From: Tubulanus polymorphus
Lineage: Eukaryota > Nemertea > Palaeonemertea > Tubulaniformes > Tubulanidae
DNA: 64,000 bases
NCBI RefSeq assembly: GCF_964204645.1
Contig: NC_134025.1
Span: 25,760,001 to 25,824,000, forward strand
Direction: 5' to 3'
The notes under the pieces are model-generated. The model ran no database searches and was not told where the DNA came from. It saw only the letters and a list, made by a program, of their open reading frames with translations. Position numbers and translations under genes: made by a program. Of the stretch, positions 48,013 through 62,200 are shown one piece after another; positions within the stretch are counted from its first letter, which is position 1, and every line of letters starts with the position of its first letter.

Positions 48013-48799
48013 ATGACACAGTAACTTATATTACAATGTCTGTCAGGGGTCACTGGTGATGTGGGGTTGACTTGGTGAGCAGCAAGTAAACATCCCTTAG
48101 TGCCTTAACATCTGTTGACAAATCAGATACAAGTTGATCTGTTTTTATTTGTGACGTCAGTGCTTATCAACCAAGTCCAAGGTTATTTATTTATAGGAGT
48201 AAGAATAAATAAAGCATAGTAACACGTTTCTTTATCCTCGATCTAAAGGACTTTCATCTTATCTACTTTTTTCAGTAGTTTGAACAATCAACAAAAAAGC
48301 GAATTAATCAATCCAGTGTCGTGGGGATGCTGTAAAAAGCTTCTATCATAATTATTCATGTTGTACTTATTACGATACTGGGGGTTAAAAAATGTTTGTA
48401 CCAGTGAACAAACCTTTGAATTAACAAAATAGGACAAAGAAAAAAATTATTGATTGGCCCTAAATTTAATTTGACAGAAATGCGGAAGTAAAATTCTGCG
48501 ACCTTCAGTATCAGATATCAATTCAATTCAGTTTTATTGACCCGATGAACAAATGTATTCAAAGATTTATAAAACGATTATAAACAATAATAATATGCAA
48601 ATTGTCCATACTAAGTTAGGAAAGAGTGGTATCAATGTTACATGTAATGATTTATCCCGTACTGATCAAGTTACTGTATCGGTTCATTTCGTTAAATAGT
48701 TAAGCTCGTGAATTACGATCGCACTTCGTGTAGGCCTAGTAGAAATTCACGAATTGAGAGCCGACTTTTGACAAGTTCAGGCCCCAATCCCAGAGGAAT

Positions 48800-50591
48800 A
48801 TGGCCCTCAATGCCGTCCCCCCTACTCTAAAGGCGATAAGCCATTATTTGAAAACTGCCAACGAACTCCTTAAATTAGAAGAACCAGAAACAGTTGTAGC
48901 GTATTATTGTAAGTTAATACTAAAAAAGTAATAATCTGGAAGTGAAAGAAATAATTTATATAATAATGCAAATTTGACATTTGTTGACTTAATTGATCTG
49001 TCAATTAATTTAGTATTTCATAGATTGATTGTGGTAAGGTTGCTTATTTCATTGGATTTATTACTAATTATAGGTCGTATTTATGCAGTACAGAAAGCAT
49101 TAAAAATTTCTGAGTCGAAACCAGAATGTCGCAAATTTATCTACCAGCTCATGGACGTCTTAGAAAAGGTATTCATACTGCGCAGAATTTTAAACAAAAA
49201 TCACAAGCATAGGCTGAGTAATTTCATGTCTAGAGTACCTTTGAATTAGTAAAGTATCTAGACATCGTTCCGTCCGCAAACTAACAGTTGTGGGGGAACC
49301 CTAGTTAGTTACCTAATCATTGGTGGTAAGCTTTTTATAATCCGATGGGCTTGTGGTTTGTGAAAATATCCGATCTTGAAACTAAACTACAGTCAGGTTA
49401 CTGACTAGGGGAACCCATGCATTGTCTAATTCGACCTCAAAATGCGTGAATGCTACCTCGCCTGTTACAAAAAAATTTCAGATGAAAGGAGAATTAGCTG
49501 GTGAGGAAGTGATGCAGAATGATGTTGTTGCCGGTGTACACGTCGAAAACTATGCCTTGAAAGTATTCGAATTTGCTGATAATGAAGACAGAGCATCTCG
49601 TTTCAGCAGGTAACAAATATATCCATATGGGCTACTATATTGTCATCTTAATTATGAATAAATGAATGATAAATTTATTTTCTTGCAATAGGAATGTTGT
49701 CAAGTCATTCTACACAGCTGGCTTACTTTTTGATGTTCTATCTACATTTGGAGAACTTAGTGAAGAGGTATACTGCAGCATGAAGATCCACTTTAATAAA
49801 GTGACTAAATCGTAAGATATTTACACTTTTTGATTGATTTCCAGTCTGTCAAATGTTTTGTATTTTATTTCTAGATTACACATAAAAGGAAGTACGCGAA
49901 ATGGAAAGCCTTGTACATAAATAAATGTTTGAAGGAAAATACGATACCAATTCCCGGTCCAATGGCTAATGAAGAAGAATTTGGGGGTGATGAAGGTTAG
50001 TAGGTGATGTACTTATTTAGAAAAATGTTGAAATACTGTATACTGTTCATTATATTCATATTGAAACTTTTTAGCTATGTTAAGTGTACCACAGCCAGGA
50101 ACTAGCAGTGGTCAAACCCAGCCAAATCCTAGTGATATGACTCAACCTGCAAGTTACGGCTTTAACCTCATTCCACCGGGAAATGTAAATGTTAATGCTG
50201 GGCAGATTCAACCACCTGGTGCTCATGCTCCTCCATCTACGCCACAAGAACCGCAAGCTGGTGCAGCCTCTTCTGTTCCCAGTACACAAACATGGACACC
50301 AACACCTGCAGCCGGTAAGATATGCTTTACTGATGACACTTGATCCATGTTTTGTAAAAACCTGACTTACTTACTGAATGGGAAGGCTAGCAAGGCTAAT
50401 TGGAAATTATCTTGATTCTTTGTTTGATTTTGCGTATTGTAGGAAATGTTTCGTTAACACCACATCAGTACCAGCAAGCAATGAAATACTGTAAATATGC
50501 TAGCAGCGCTCTACAATATGAGGATTCTGCTACTGCTGTCGATAATTTAAATAAAGCTCTACGGTTAATTACTACTGGTCAAGATAGCTGA
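48800..50591 (+). CDS. VTA1: VTA1 / LIP5, activator of the VPS4 ATPase
   Basis: VTA1 binds VPS4 and ESCRT-III subunits and stimulates VPS4, which strips ESCRT-III from endosomal membranes. Seven exons: 48800-48908, 49074-49168, 49482-49609, 49692-49767, 49875-49995, 50075-50314, 50443-50591. They give 305 residues (human 307). The N-terminal tandem MIT-like domain shows VVAYYCRIYAVQKALKI, PECRKFIYQLMDVLEK, HVENYALKVFEFADNEDRA and FYTAGLLFDVLSTFGEL. A Pro/Gln-rich linker holds IQPPGAHAPPSTPQ. The C-terminal VSL domain, which binds VPS4, has KYCKYASSALQYEDSATAV and NKALRLITTG. It acts downstream of CHMP2A, at 12.6 kb in this window. A small transposon sits in intron 2 (49302-49407). AATAAA lies near 51098. 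Confidence 0.97.
49302..49407 (-). mobile_element. Small inverted-repeat transposon (MITE), family M1 copy 2
   Basis: The left end TAGTTAGTTACCTAA and the right end (reverse TAGTCAGTAACCTGA) are inverted repeats. A 9-bp direct repeat GGGGAACCC flanks it (49293-49301 and 49408-49416). It is the reverse relative of 11844-11966. It lies in VTA1 intron 2. Confidence 0.85.
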
Positions 50592-51181
50592 GTAACTTGA
50601 CAAAAAGTCATTTGTTATATACTTCATGTACGTTCTTATTTTGATTTGAGCAGCTACAGAACTTTTAAATTGTGCTCATTATTACATGTACTACGATAAT
50701 GTACAAAGAAGCTGATTGGACTATATTTTCAGTTACCAGTAATGTAATTCTATTATCTTTTCATCATTCTTTGTTGAGCTTTCAGTTGGTATGTAGCGTA
50801 TTTGTAGATTTTGTACATTTCAATGTGTAAAGATCATTAGATGATTGTCATTCTTATCGGCTGTATGAATCATATCAATTTTCTATGGCATACCTTTTAA
50901 ACCATCTACAAATCCAAATGATATGGACTTTGTTTCAAATTATTCTATGAGTATCAGTTGTAACTTACAGATTTTCAATTCCTGTGAAATTTGTCAAGTT
51001 CCATCTTGGTACTACAATAAATTGAACTTGCACAGTCCACAGTGTTGTCTTGATTTGTACAGCATCATTTTGATCTTGTATTATAGTTAATTGATAATCA
51101 ATAAATGTACATATTATAACACAGGTCTGTCGACATATTGGGTTTTTGAAATTTGTCGCCTGTATGATTATACTGTAATTA

Positions 51182-51343
51182 CAGTGGAATCTCATTAATA
51201 TAACTAACTGATATAATGATTCATCAGATATAACAAATATAGAATTTCGTCCTTGATTTATTTCATACTGGATATAACAAAATATCGGTCATTATGAACA
51301 TATTTTCTGGTCCGATGAAGTTTATTGTAACGAGGTTCCACTG
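51182..51343. mobile_element. pogo/Tc1-like MITE, family M2 copy 1 (162 bp)
   Basis: The ends CAGTGGAATCTCATTA and (reverse) CAGTGGAACCTCGTTA are terminal inverted repeats, flanked on both sides by TA (51180-51181 and 51344-51345). TA target duplication and CAGTNG ends are typical of pogo/Tigger derivatives. It is non-coding and lies in the VTA1 3' flank. Confidence 0.85.
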
Positions 51344-51995
51344 TACTTACCATTAATCCTTGGAACATCATCAGTGTTACTGTCACTGCGGCAGTTGGCC
51401 ACTACCAGGCCAAGCATCTAAAATGAGAGGTACTGGCCTTGGGACTTCAGTACAGCAAACAAGTGAATGGTGAAGATTTATCATGTCCTGAGCCAAACCG
51501 ACCTAATGAAACTACTTAGAACTTTGATGCATCTACATGTTGAAGATATTGAAATTTAAAACGAAAAACTTGGACTTTCATTTCTATGATGCTGTGAAAT
51601 CAACATTTTATTCTATAAAATTAACTTAAGAAATTTTCCATTTATACAATTTTTACAATGCACTGCAGTGTGGTCCTTCAGAAGGGACATACATTTATGT
51701 CGAAAAATACTGGTAAAATCCTGTAAATAATGCATGACATTACTACAAGTCCCTAAAACCATTAGAATAAATTAGTTAAAATATTTTGTTTAATAAGTTA
51801 TTAATCGATTATGCTCTCTATATCTTTCTATAAGAATTGTCGACTGGGGAATCGGATGGATTTCAAATATTGCATCTTATGAGTGAGAAACTAATCCAAA
51901 ACAAATGATTTTGAGCAAGTCCTTATATCCATTTCATCACCAAAAACTATCAGAAAGAGCATTAAAACATTTACTTTAACTCGAAATATAGAATA

Positions 51996-52329
51996 CAGTG
52001 GCAACTCGTTACTACAAATGTCAGGGGACCAGCAAATCTGTTCATTGTAACATGTACATGTACAGTAGACTCCGCCTAAGTGGGATCCAATCAACTGGGA
52101 TAACCATTCAACTGCATATTTTTTTAAATATTTTTCGTAACACTATTTAAGAAATAAATAACATTCAACTCAAATCAGACACATTTTTACGGGCCCTAAA
52201 GAACTGACTATAGCCGAGCCTACTGTAGTTTATATTGGGTAGGAAATTATTAAAATAGTCATATTTAGGATGAAATTCTAGGTCTGTAATAACCAATCAA
52301 TCCTAACATCAAAGGTTGCGGTTCCACTG
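51996..52329. mobile_element. pogo/Tc1-like MITE, family M2 copy 2, split by a second MITE
   Basis: The ends CAGTGGCAACTCGTTAC and (reverse) CAGTGGAACCGCAACC are flanked by TA. The left part matches family M2 copy 1 in reverse (GGACCAG, AAAT, TGTTCAT in order). Removing the insert at 52063-52225 with one TA leaves about 169 bases, close to the 162 of copy 1. Confidence 0.75.
52063..52225. mobile_element. MITE family M3, inserted inside an M2 copy (163 bp)
   Basis: The ends CAGTAGACTCCGCCTA and (reverse) CAGTAGGCTCGGCTAT are terminal inverted repeats flanked by TA. The element belongs to the same pogo-like end type as M2 but differs in sequence. The 52330-53276 stretch is the SHANK 3' flank, with no other feature. 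Confidence 0.8.
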
Positions 52330-53276
52330 TATTCAGAATTATTAAGAGTGTATTTAGAGTTACAGTTGAGTTACATAAAAGTGTGAAACATAATACTCCC
52401 CTTGCCACATATTGAAAACAAACAAATACGGCACTGGTGTGAAATGGCAAGCAAACCAAACATGTACTAAGTATGTACACTAGTATGGATTTTTAGAACA
52501 GTAAATGCAGCACTACCTAAATCAAACATGATGATTGTTTTACATACAATGAGGAACCAAAGTATTTCAGTATAACTTCTTCGAATCATGGATCTATCAG
52601 ATTTATAAGTCGTCCATGGCTGACTAGAGAAAATCCCTGAAAATAGTCAATGGTAATTTAATGAATAATCTTATTGCGCTGCAACTGGCATTATGAACTA
52701 ACACACAAAATATTCAAAATACCAAGGTACAAAATCTTTCCACATTTCCAAATTCTAACACATTTTTAATAAAAACGTGTCGTCGAGTAAGCCATGGTTA
52801 AAAATTACAATCAGACTAGATTGATGCAATTATAATGAAATATACAGGTTTAGACATATATTGATATTCGTGTTATCTCGCGTCAAATATTCATCGAATT
52901 TCAATAAATCGGTAGAAAATTCAGCAGATGCTATCAGTGAATACAAATATCATAAATTCTTCACATGAGATTTTTTTCTAAAATTATTACACACCATGAA
53001 AATGTGTAGATATTTCATGATGAGCGTTTATCAAAAATAGATTAAGTAGGACAAATGATACAGCAATTTCACGTAAAACCTTGTACAATAATCATTTTTC
53101 TATAACAACCTTAATCATATTTCTGAATGCGAAAGATCTCTTTTCTCAGCACTTTTAGAAGGATACCTTATACATATTGAAATAATCTACATCATGAGAA
53201 TCGTATGATTGAAAATAACACAATTTACATTTATCAATAAAATGAAATGTACATAACACCACAATAATGTAATGTA

Positions 53277-56200
53277 TTACACTACAAAATCTTGGTCCTG
53301 ACGTAAAAGCGCTTTTTTGATGGATCTTTCCATATTCATTCTATGACCAACACGTGTGACACCGATATCCATAAAATCATTACGAGTCATTTCTGCTAAA
53401 TGATTACCATCTATTGAATTAGACGTAAATAAATGATTGTATTCAGATAAAAATAAACTATCCAGCCAATCGCAGACGTCTGCAGTGGTCCACGCTCGAA
53501 TTGGACGAACTCTGAAAGGTTTTGTATAGGATGGAGTTGGGTCAGATTTTGACAGCTTCGTGGATGGAATTTCAGGGGAAAGTTTTCTATTTACATTAAC
53601 AACATTTATCACATTTTCGCGAGCAGACAAATTTTGTTCAGATTTATTTTGCACTTTTCCGCTATCACAACTAAACCTGTTAACACTGTGTTTAACATCA
53701 AATTCTTGAGGCGGTGGAATAAAAGCCCCGTGATTAGTGTGGAGTTCCTCGTATAGATGTTGCATTTCGCAATCTTTGAAATCAGGAGGCGGAGGTGCAT
53801 AGATTTCCTCGTATATTTCACTACCGTTATATGGCGACAGTTTCTTATTGTTCGTAACACAGGAAGAACCGCTATTTACATTCACTTCCGTTGGTTCATT
53901 TGAATAAATATTCTCAGTTTTTATCGACTGACATGTTTGTAGATGTCCGTCAACACTGTCACCACTAGAGAAAGATGGTGTTGATAAAACGCTTTCCATA
54001 TCATCAGTGATACTCAAGTCATCACTGTTCGCAAAGTCTAATGGTGGAGGAGGGACACAGAAAGCACTGATATCTTCTCCAGAATGTGCGAAATCTGGTG
54101 GTGGTGGAACGATATTAACCCCTAGATCTTCATAAGCCAATGGAGGAGGCAATACCATATTTTCTTCGGAACCACCATTTTCAATTGCCTGAAATGCCGA
54201 TATAAGCGTCCTCACGCCAGCAGACTCAGAAGATTTTTGTGACAATATTCCAGGCTGTTGTTCAGTGTTTTGAACAATTGCAGGACACAACTTCTGTGAT
54301 TTGTCATGAATAACTTGTGCATCAGGAGATGCAGGTAGTTTTTTGGCATCAGTATCACTATCATTACTTATGTAGCTCATTTTTCCATTACTGTTCTTTT
54401 GTAAGACAAATCGCTTTGGCTTAGTTTTTGGCAGCGCAGGATCTTCTGTACTGCTATCACTATCTGAGCTTGTTTGGTTCTGTAATTTCAAACCTTTACG
54501 AATGAGATATTCCTGGCGTAAACGCTCAGCACGTGCTGTAAATGACTCGTTAATATCCACTTTTTTCTTATCAATACCCTCCTCATTGGTTTTTTTAACA
54601 ATGCTAATTTTAGATTTGGAAGTTTCGCTTTCAGGTGATGATACGACTGGAATGATTTCGACTTTTGTTGTCTGTTTTTCAGGTGCGTGAGTAGATGCTA
54701 TGGTGACAGAGCTGAATACTGTCGCTCCTGCACTTTTTGCTAATTTCTCTTCAATATGATTAGCAACTGCTACTTCAGGTTTATGTGAAAGTGATTCACG
54801 CCTCTGTTCAACAGCATGTCTTAGATCTTCTGAATGATCTTGTTTCTTCGACTGTCGATTATTCAGAATTTTTGCTTCAATTGTATTTCCATCAGTAAAA
54901 TCTGCTGACATTTTGCGATGCCGCTTTAAGATTGCCGCAGCTAACTCATTTCCATGATCTGGCTTTGAATTGATTGATATTTTATGACTTTCTTCGACAT
55001 CTTTCGCTGGAGAACCAGGTGGCTTAATGGAGACTGGAGGGGGATTTGTCACATCATTTGTAACTGATTGCTTTCGTTTTTCCGCTTGACTTAGAATATT
55101 CCGTTCATGTTCCTGTGCTCTTCGTTCCCGTGCTTCAGCTGCTATTTTGAGTTGCTCAGCAAAACTGCTGGTTGAAGACATTACCACTTTATTCGGATTG
55201 TTAACAGGACTTGAATCTGAAGATGAGTCAGATGTTCTCTGAGCAGTTTCAAACTCAAAACTATGAACTTTGTCAGTGACTATTGATCCATTATTGCTGG
55301 TTTGCTTAACTTCTGCATGAACAGAATTAACCTGCTGAAGATTAGACACTGCCTGAATCTTTTCTTGAACAATTTTATCATAATAATCTGGATGTTGCGT
55401 TCCATCTTTTGATTTGAACAGCGGATGAGAATGAACCGAGTTTATAATTTGGTCTTTATGATTCATCGAATGCTTTGACATTGTATTTTCCTCTTCTTTA
55501 CTTTTCCGGTCATCATTGCTATTACGGCGTTTTTTCAAACAATAGTAATATGGGACATCAGTTTTTTTCAATGAGTCCGTTGAACTACATTCTGTTGTGA
55601 CACTCTCTACAGGGATAACATAATTTCTATCTTTTATATTGCTTCTTAGTTCTTGATCAGAATTTTCGGTTGCATCATAGTCAGGCTCAGGGAGATAATA
55701 AGGTAAAGTTTGGTCAGTGGTTGATTCACTGTTGTCATCAAGAACAATCACATTCTGCACATTTTTAGGAGCTACAGCTTCAGAGCTTGAATCAGTTATC
55801 AACAAAGTTGCCTGTGGATGTTTTTCCATAAATTCTGATGCTGTATCGTAAACACGTGCATCAGCAAATGTTACGGATGGTTTATCAGCCACGCCTTGCA
55901 GTTCTGAGGAAGAATAATGAGAAAGCTTTTCACCTTGAAGTTTTACGCTTCCAAATCGATTAGCTTCAGCCGGCGACGCATATTGCGATGAAGAATTATC
56001 CATATTTTGAATTTGACTGTCCCTCTTTAGGTCCTGCGGATCTGCATAATGGACTTCACTCACTTTAGTATGTGACTGGTGCTGTTTGAATGCCGGGGCT
56101 GTGTTAAACTTAGCATTAGTGCCAGGCCTAAAACTAGACTCATAAGGATTCGGTTCATGCTTCAGACGCAATTCACCGACATTCATGTAGATTGCATCAG

Positions 56201-59200
56201 ACGTGTTAGATGTATTGATTTCGACAAATTCCATTTGAGGTTTACGAGTTGGTGGTGGAGGAGGAGGGTGAGAAGGGGGTGGAGGAATTGAGATTTCTTC
56301 ATCGTTCGGTGCAGAGTAGGTAGGAACTGGAGGTGATGGATTACGCCTATTAAAATCATTCGTTAATTGTAAGGTTATAGAGTTCCTACGACGCTCCGTC
56401 GCGTGTATTTGGGCCTCAGCGTATATGGGCCCATTGCTTTGAATAAAGACACTATCATTAGAAGCCTTGATGCTGCCAATAGCTTCCAGGACAACACTTT
56501 GACTAGCGACGAGTTCAGCAGCACTGGCTGAACTACTACCGGGGCTACATTCCACACCTGAGTCATTATCATTAAGTAAATTCGGGGAGCTACTGGCTCG
56601 CTGCAGTAACTCCTGTTTGAGTTTATATTGAGCTTTCAATTCAGCCGGACTAGCATATGTATGTGGCATTGAGATTACTGGCTTTTCGAGATTTGCTGCG
56701 CTCTTATTCAGATCAACATCCTCGGGTGGCTGGTTACGCAAAAATAGTTCTGTCACATCGCAAGTTGAGTTCCGGTTTTGACGAGTTTTAATAGAGGCAA
56801 TTTTTCCACTTGGATCCTGAAGTCCGTACGATGCGTAGAGTGATGAGTCGTCATGTTCTGCAATAGCACGATCAAGTTCCTCTGAAAAAAGAAGAAGGTT
56901 CTTTCATCATTTCTATTTAAAAGCTCTACTCAAATGAAGACCCTATCAAGTTCCAATTCATTTAAAACGCATGCTTAGAAGTGATTTAAAAGATTTTAAA
57001 TCAATAGCTAAGCAGTTGGACAGAGTTTCACAAAGAAATCACAAGAAGCCAGCAGTTATTCTAATTATGTCAACTACTACTTGTAGCCTATAAATAAGCA
57101 AGCAGAGAAGAAAATTTCAGGAAGCCTCAAAGGAACAATTGAATGATAGGATCACCTATAAATGATTAAAACCAAAATATCAGTGAGGTCTTAAATCCAT
57201 AAAATGCTTAAAATTAGAGAAATAGTCTCAGAAACAAGAGCAGAATGAATGTAATAATGAAATGCTACAGTCCGTTTTAGTTAGCCCATGATAATAATGA
57301 AAATAAAAGCATATCAAATATATGCATCTCCAAAATAACCAGAAATGAATTGGTCAAAATGTGCTTATCTTACTCTTGGAATAATTCCGTTGAAATGATG
57401 GCCACTTCATAACTTTAGAATAGCTAGTTTGTGCTGTTAATGAACCATGCAAACAATATTGAAAACCAAGCATTTATCTATTTCAGTGAACTCATCAAAT
57501 ATGCAGTTACGATAAAAAATAGTGATTAAGTAGAACAGTCTACAGTGCTTTATCTTACGTTATTTGCATGCATGAATGCACCATAAATCACTATGCAATT
57601 ACATATACCTATGAATATCTTTGGCATATATCATTCATCTAATGCGCTAATGCAGAAAATCTGAATGTTACATGAAATCCTTACCTAGCTCGGCTAAGCC
57701 CTCCACCATGGATTTTGAGCGTGCTCTACCAACTGAAAGTTGTGTATCGGGATTTCGTTTTGGGGGAAGAGGGGCTACAAGGAAAATGTAATAAACCGAA
57801 CCATAATTCAGTGCGCCATCATGTTTGCCACCGAGATACTGATACCACCAATTCTAATCGAAATGCTTTCTACGTTAACTTCCACCTCTATTACTACTGA
57901 TTCATTGATGTACAACTATATCATATAGAAATTATCTACGGACTACAAGAGACAACATTATGGCTGTGATTTGCAGACGACATTTAAGTTGAAACAGTGG
58001 AATCCTTCATATCGTCATTTGAATAAAACTATTCTATCTAAAGTATGTACCGCTGATATAAACAAGCCCTACCTCTAGTTTTCTTCGAAGTGCCAAACAT
58101 GCTTTTCGTAGAACCGTAGATTTTCTCCGATTTCTTCTCTTTGTTTTTCGACAAAACTTTCATCGCCAAAACATCACCAGATTCTTTAATCAAACTAACA
58201 ACACGTGTATGGGAAGCACTGACCACATTCTCGCCATTAATCTAAAAATATTCATAGTCAGTGAAGATGCAAAATAAAAACGGTACTCAGTACATCCATA
58301 TGGCTATGACAAATAAATATATCCTGTGATCGTTTCTTAAACTCTCATACCTCCAAAATAAAATCGCCCTGCTTTAAACCGGCTTTGTCAGCATTTCCGT
58401 TTTTATCCACGCGATCGAGGTATTGAAGAGCAGGAAGATCAGATGTCGGCTGAAAGTTGCTTATATTCATCTGTCCTGATTTACTACCTGGAAATAAAAA
58501 GCGTAAATGTTGCATGAAATGTGGAACACAATGCAGACAAATCAATTTAAGCATTTACCTGCGCACACAGGACAAGGAATGACAGGAGGGTGCAATATAT
58601 ATTCTCCTTTAGACTTATTCCGAAAAAGTATTTTCCTTCCATTGAATCCTGATGGAATATTTCCCATTATTTTGATAATATAGAACTCGTTTAACTAAAC
58701 TAAAAGCTTTCGTGAAATACAGACGAGCACTTTCTCAGTAGGAGATCAAGAGCAACTAACAGCATTGATTACTGACGCATCAGCGATGTAATAAAATTAC
58801 GCACGTTCTCAGAATCAGTTTCACATAAATCAATAACGATGCAATATTTTTCACAGTTTATTTTGATCATAACGCATGAAGACCAGACAACGCTGGTAAT
58901 CAATTCAAAAAAAAGAAAATTATTTTGCACCAAAACTAAAATGACGTTATAAGCATTTGTAGTAACGAACAGGTTATAGACTTCGAGTTCATATGAAATC
59001 AGAACTACGAGAACATTTTTTAAAATTCTATTGATAGTAATTTTTTACATTGATTTTTTTGGTAAACTGAAAACAACAATTTTTCTATCAAGTTCATTGT
59101 TTACCCCACAGGGAACAATAATCCATCGTAAAAAAAACACCCAACAAAAGTTTATAGGTGTTTTAGGGATGACGAGCTGTTTGAAATTAAAATGCTCAAA

Positions 59201-62200
59201 CCCGAATAGGAATTGCTGCTTTCATAATTCATAGATACAAAAACCATATTTATGACAACCTAACTTTAATGTGTAGTAAGATTAGTGTTGCATACTGGGT
59301 TATGTAGTACACATTTTAAGGCATGCAATATATGTGTTAAACAAATCTATTATTAAACTAATTCCACCAGGCCTAATCGTTCTTGATTGTGGACTAAGTT
59401 TTTTATTTCTATTTAGGATTATTTTCACAGCATATATATCATATAATCAATAATGCATAAAACTCAACCGAGGTACTTATTCAATTATCTGCGCATTCCA
59501 GGAGATAATTCATCACTGATATAATTCCCAATGGATGTTCCGAATGAATGAGATAACAAGATTCCACAGATTTATCATAACTCACAAACGATCAATACTA
59601 GGGAGGTGTGAATGGGGGAATTTACCCCCTCCCCTTTTGGAATGCAATGTCTATTTTTTCGATTTCAGCTTTTGAACTCACATGAAAATGCATTGAATGC
59701 ACTAACCAGTAATCGCAAGGTTAAATCCAATAAACTAAGAATTGATGAGCATTTAATTGAATTTTTAAATCAACCCGAAAATCGTAGATGGAAATCTTAC
59801 CTTTAGCACCACGTAAAACAAATCCATATCCTTGCTTTCCTTTCTGTAATACAACGGTTCTTGTGAAATCACCATATCTGAAAGGCACAAATACCAAAAT
59901 ACTTACGACTTGTGAACTGTAGAATTTTGAGAACAGATAACAGTGTTTCGAAACTTACCCCTCAGTCATGAGAGTAGCCACAGTATTCCTTCTAGTGATA
60001 ACGGCATCAGTGTTTAAATTTTCCGATTTAATTCCTCTCAACTTCACCTCTTCTACACGTTCACTAGGGAACCATCCTTCTCGATTGCCTGTTTTACCTT
60101 CCCAAAATCCTCGTTCACCGACGCTTAACACTTTATTTTTAAAAAATTTTGAAAACATTTCCTTACTTTCTACGATATCATACAAACTGCTCAGTTCTAT
60201 GTCTACATGGTTTGCGTGTCTAAATGGATCAGGACTGGGCTAGTTTTTCCTGAGTAGTTCATCAAACAATATATCTATGTAATTATCTTAATCCTGCAAA
60301 TTACATTGTAATTGTCGACTACATGTTTTACATATAGCCACTAATCAGTGGCTCTGTAATCTCAGTAATTATTTCTGTTATGTCTCAGCGAGCCCAGTTA
60401 TCTATCTTTTCATTGTCTTCTTGCTGATGATTGTTAAAATAACATCCCAGAACAAATACCTCACCTTCAACAAGGTCCCCTTTCACGAGTGTAAGTTCAC
60501 CATCTTCAGTAGGTTTGTAATCTTTCACACAAACGAACGTCCGCCCAGGTAAAGCTGCATACAGGCGCTTTCTTGGATAAGCATATATACTATTCGTATC
60601 AGAATTCATACCTGAATTTCGTTAACAATATGAAATCATTCCAAGCATTTGTTCGTTTATACGTCCTTACAATTTATTTGAAAAAAAAAAACCGAATGGG
60701 TCTTTACCTGATAACGACATAGCACCACAGATACTGGCTCGACGATGTTCCGACATCTGGAACGATGCCATCGACGAATTATCATCCGATAAATTAGTGA
60801 GGGAGCGATAATGTTGTGGAAGGCTATAGTTTGATAAGGCAGGACTGTCAGGACTATCAGCGAGCATGCGAACATCAAGTCTTGACTCGCTACGACTACG
60901 CATTAAGGCTATTGAATTGTGTTGCATGCGTCGTTTTTCATTGTATCGAGGCGTTTCCTTGAAAGGCACTGAAACGATTAATAAAATATATTTCACCGCA
61001 CTTATGCAGATTCGATATTATTGTTCGAGTTACCCGATGAAAACTCACCAATGTCATCGGGTTGATGTTTTCGAATTATATCGGCCAATTCAAAATTGCC
61101 GACTACGCCCGCCACCTGACAGGCTGTTTGATTACTGAAGTTGATATAGTCTTTATTAGCACCACGAAAAAGAAGCACCCGGGCACAAGACTCCTAGTTT
61201 ATAGAAATAGTAAAGAGTATATCAAAAACCTGGTAGTTATACCTAACTGATAAAAATATGTTAAATAATATTAGATAAGTCAAATAAGCCCCTAGATTAC
61301 CCTTTTTTATACCCTTAAAATATGAAAGTTTATCGAACTAAAACGTTATTGACATCTGCTACATTTGCACTTGCATAGTCAAATCATTAATCGACAATAA
61401 CATATGCAGTTATTCAATTGCAATGTTTAATGTTAAACTACCAATAAATCAAATTTAGTTAGCAGAAGTGTTATTAAATCAATTCGAAAATCATGTGATG
61501 AAGAATGTAGTTTCTGTTTGTCCCCGTTTGCCATCAAACATAACGCACAGGAATGTCAATGATTTCCATTCTCAGTGTGATACTATACATACCTGGTTAT
61601 GGGCAGCACAAACATGAAGAGGTGTATTACCACTAGCATTATGCATGTTCATATTCGCACCATAGAACAACAGTAACTCCAAATGCTGCACTCGACCAAA
61701 TCGACAAGCCTATAATTTGATACGAATAAATAAAATTCATTGACCAAACGTTAAACTGTACATGTCAAAAAAAAAATATATATATCAAACTGAAAATTCC
61801 AAACTACAATGAGTCGGGAAATACAGGGCTATTTGATGTAAATTCAATTCTATTTTTGTATAAAGGAATGAAATTGGATTTTGAAATCACGTTTTAGAGA
61901 CTATTACAGGGTTTCATAGACTGTTACTTTGTGTTATGGTATTTGCCATTGAGCAATGGGAGTTTCATACAGGAGTTTTGTTGTTACATTAAAGATTATA
62001 CTGAATTATGTGCCTGAAATATGCTTTTGGCTTTCCAAGTTGAAGTACCGACTAATGTTACGAATCTAAAGCCTTTACATCAATTATGTTTTGTTTTATT
62101 AATCTAATTCTAATTCATGTGAATTAATCCCAGGAAGTGAATGATTATTTCTTTTCGTATGGAGAGGGCTTATTTCCGGGAGATGAACTATCTCTCTAGA

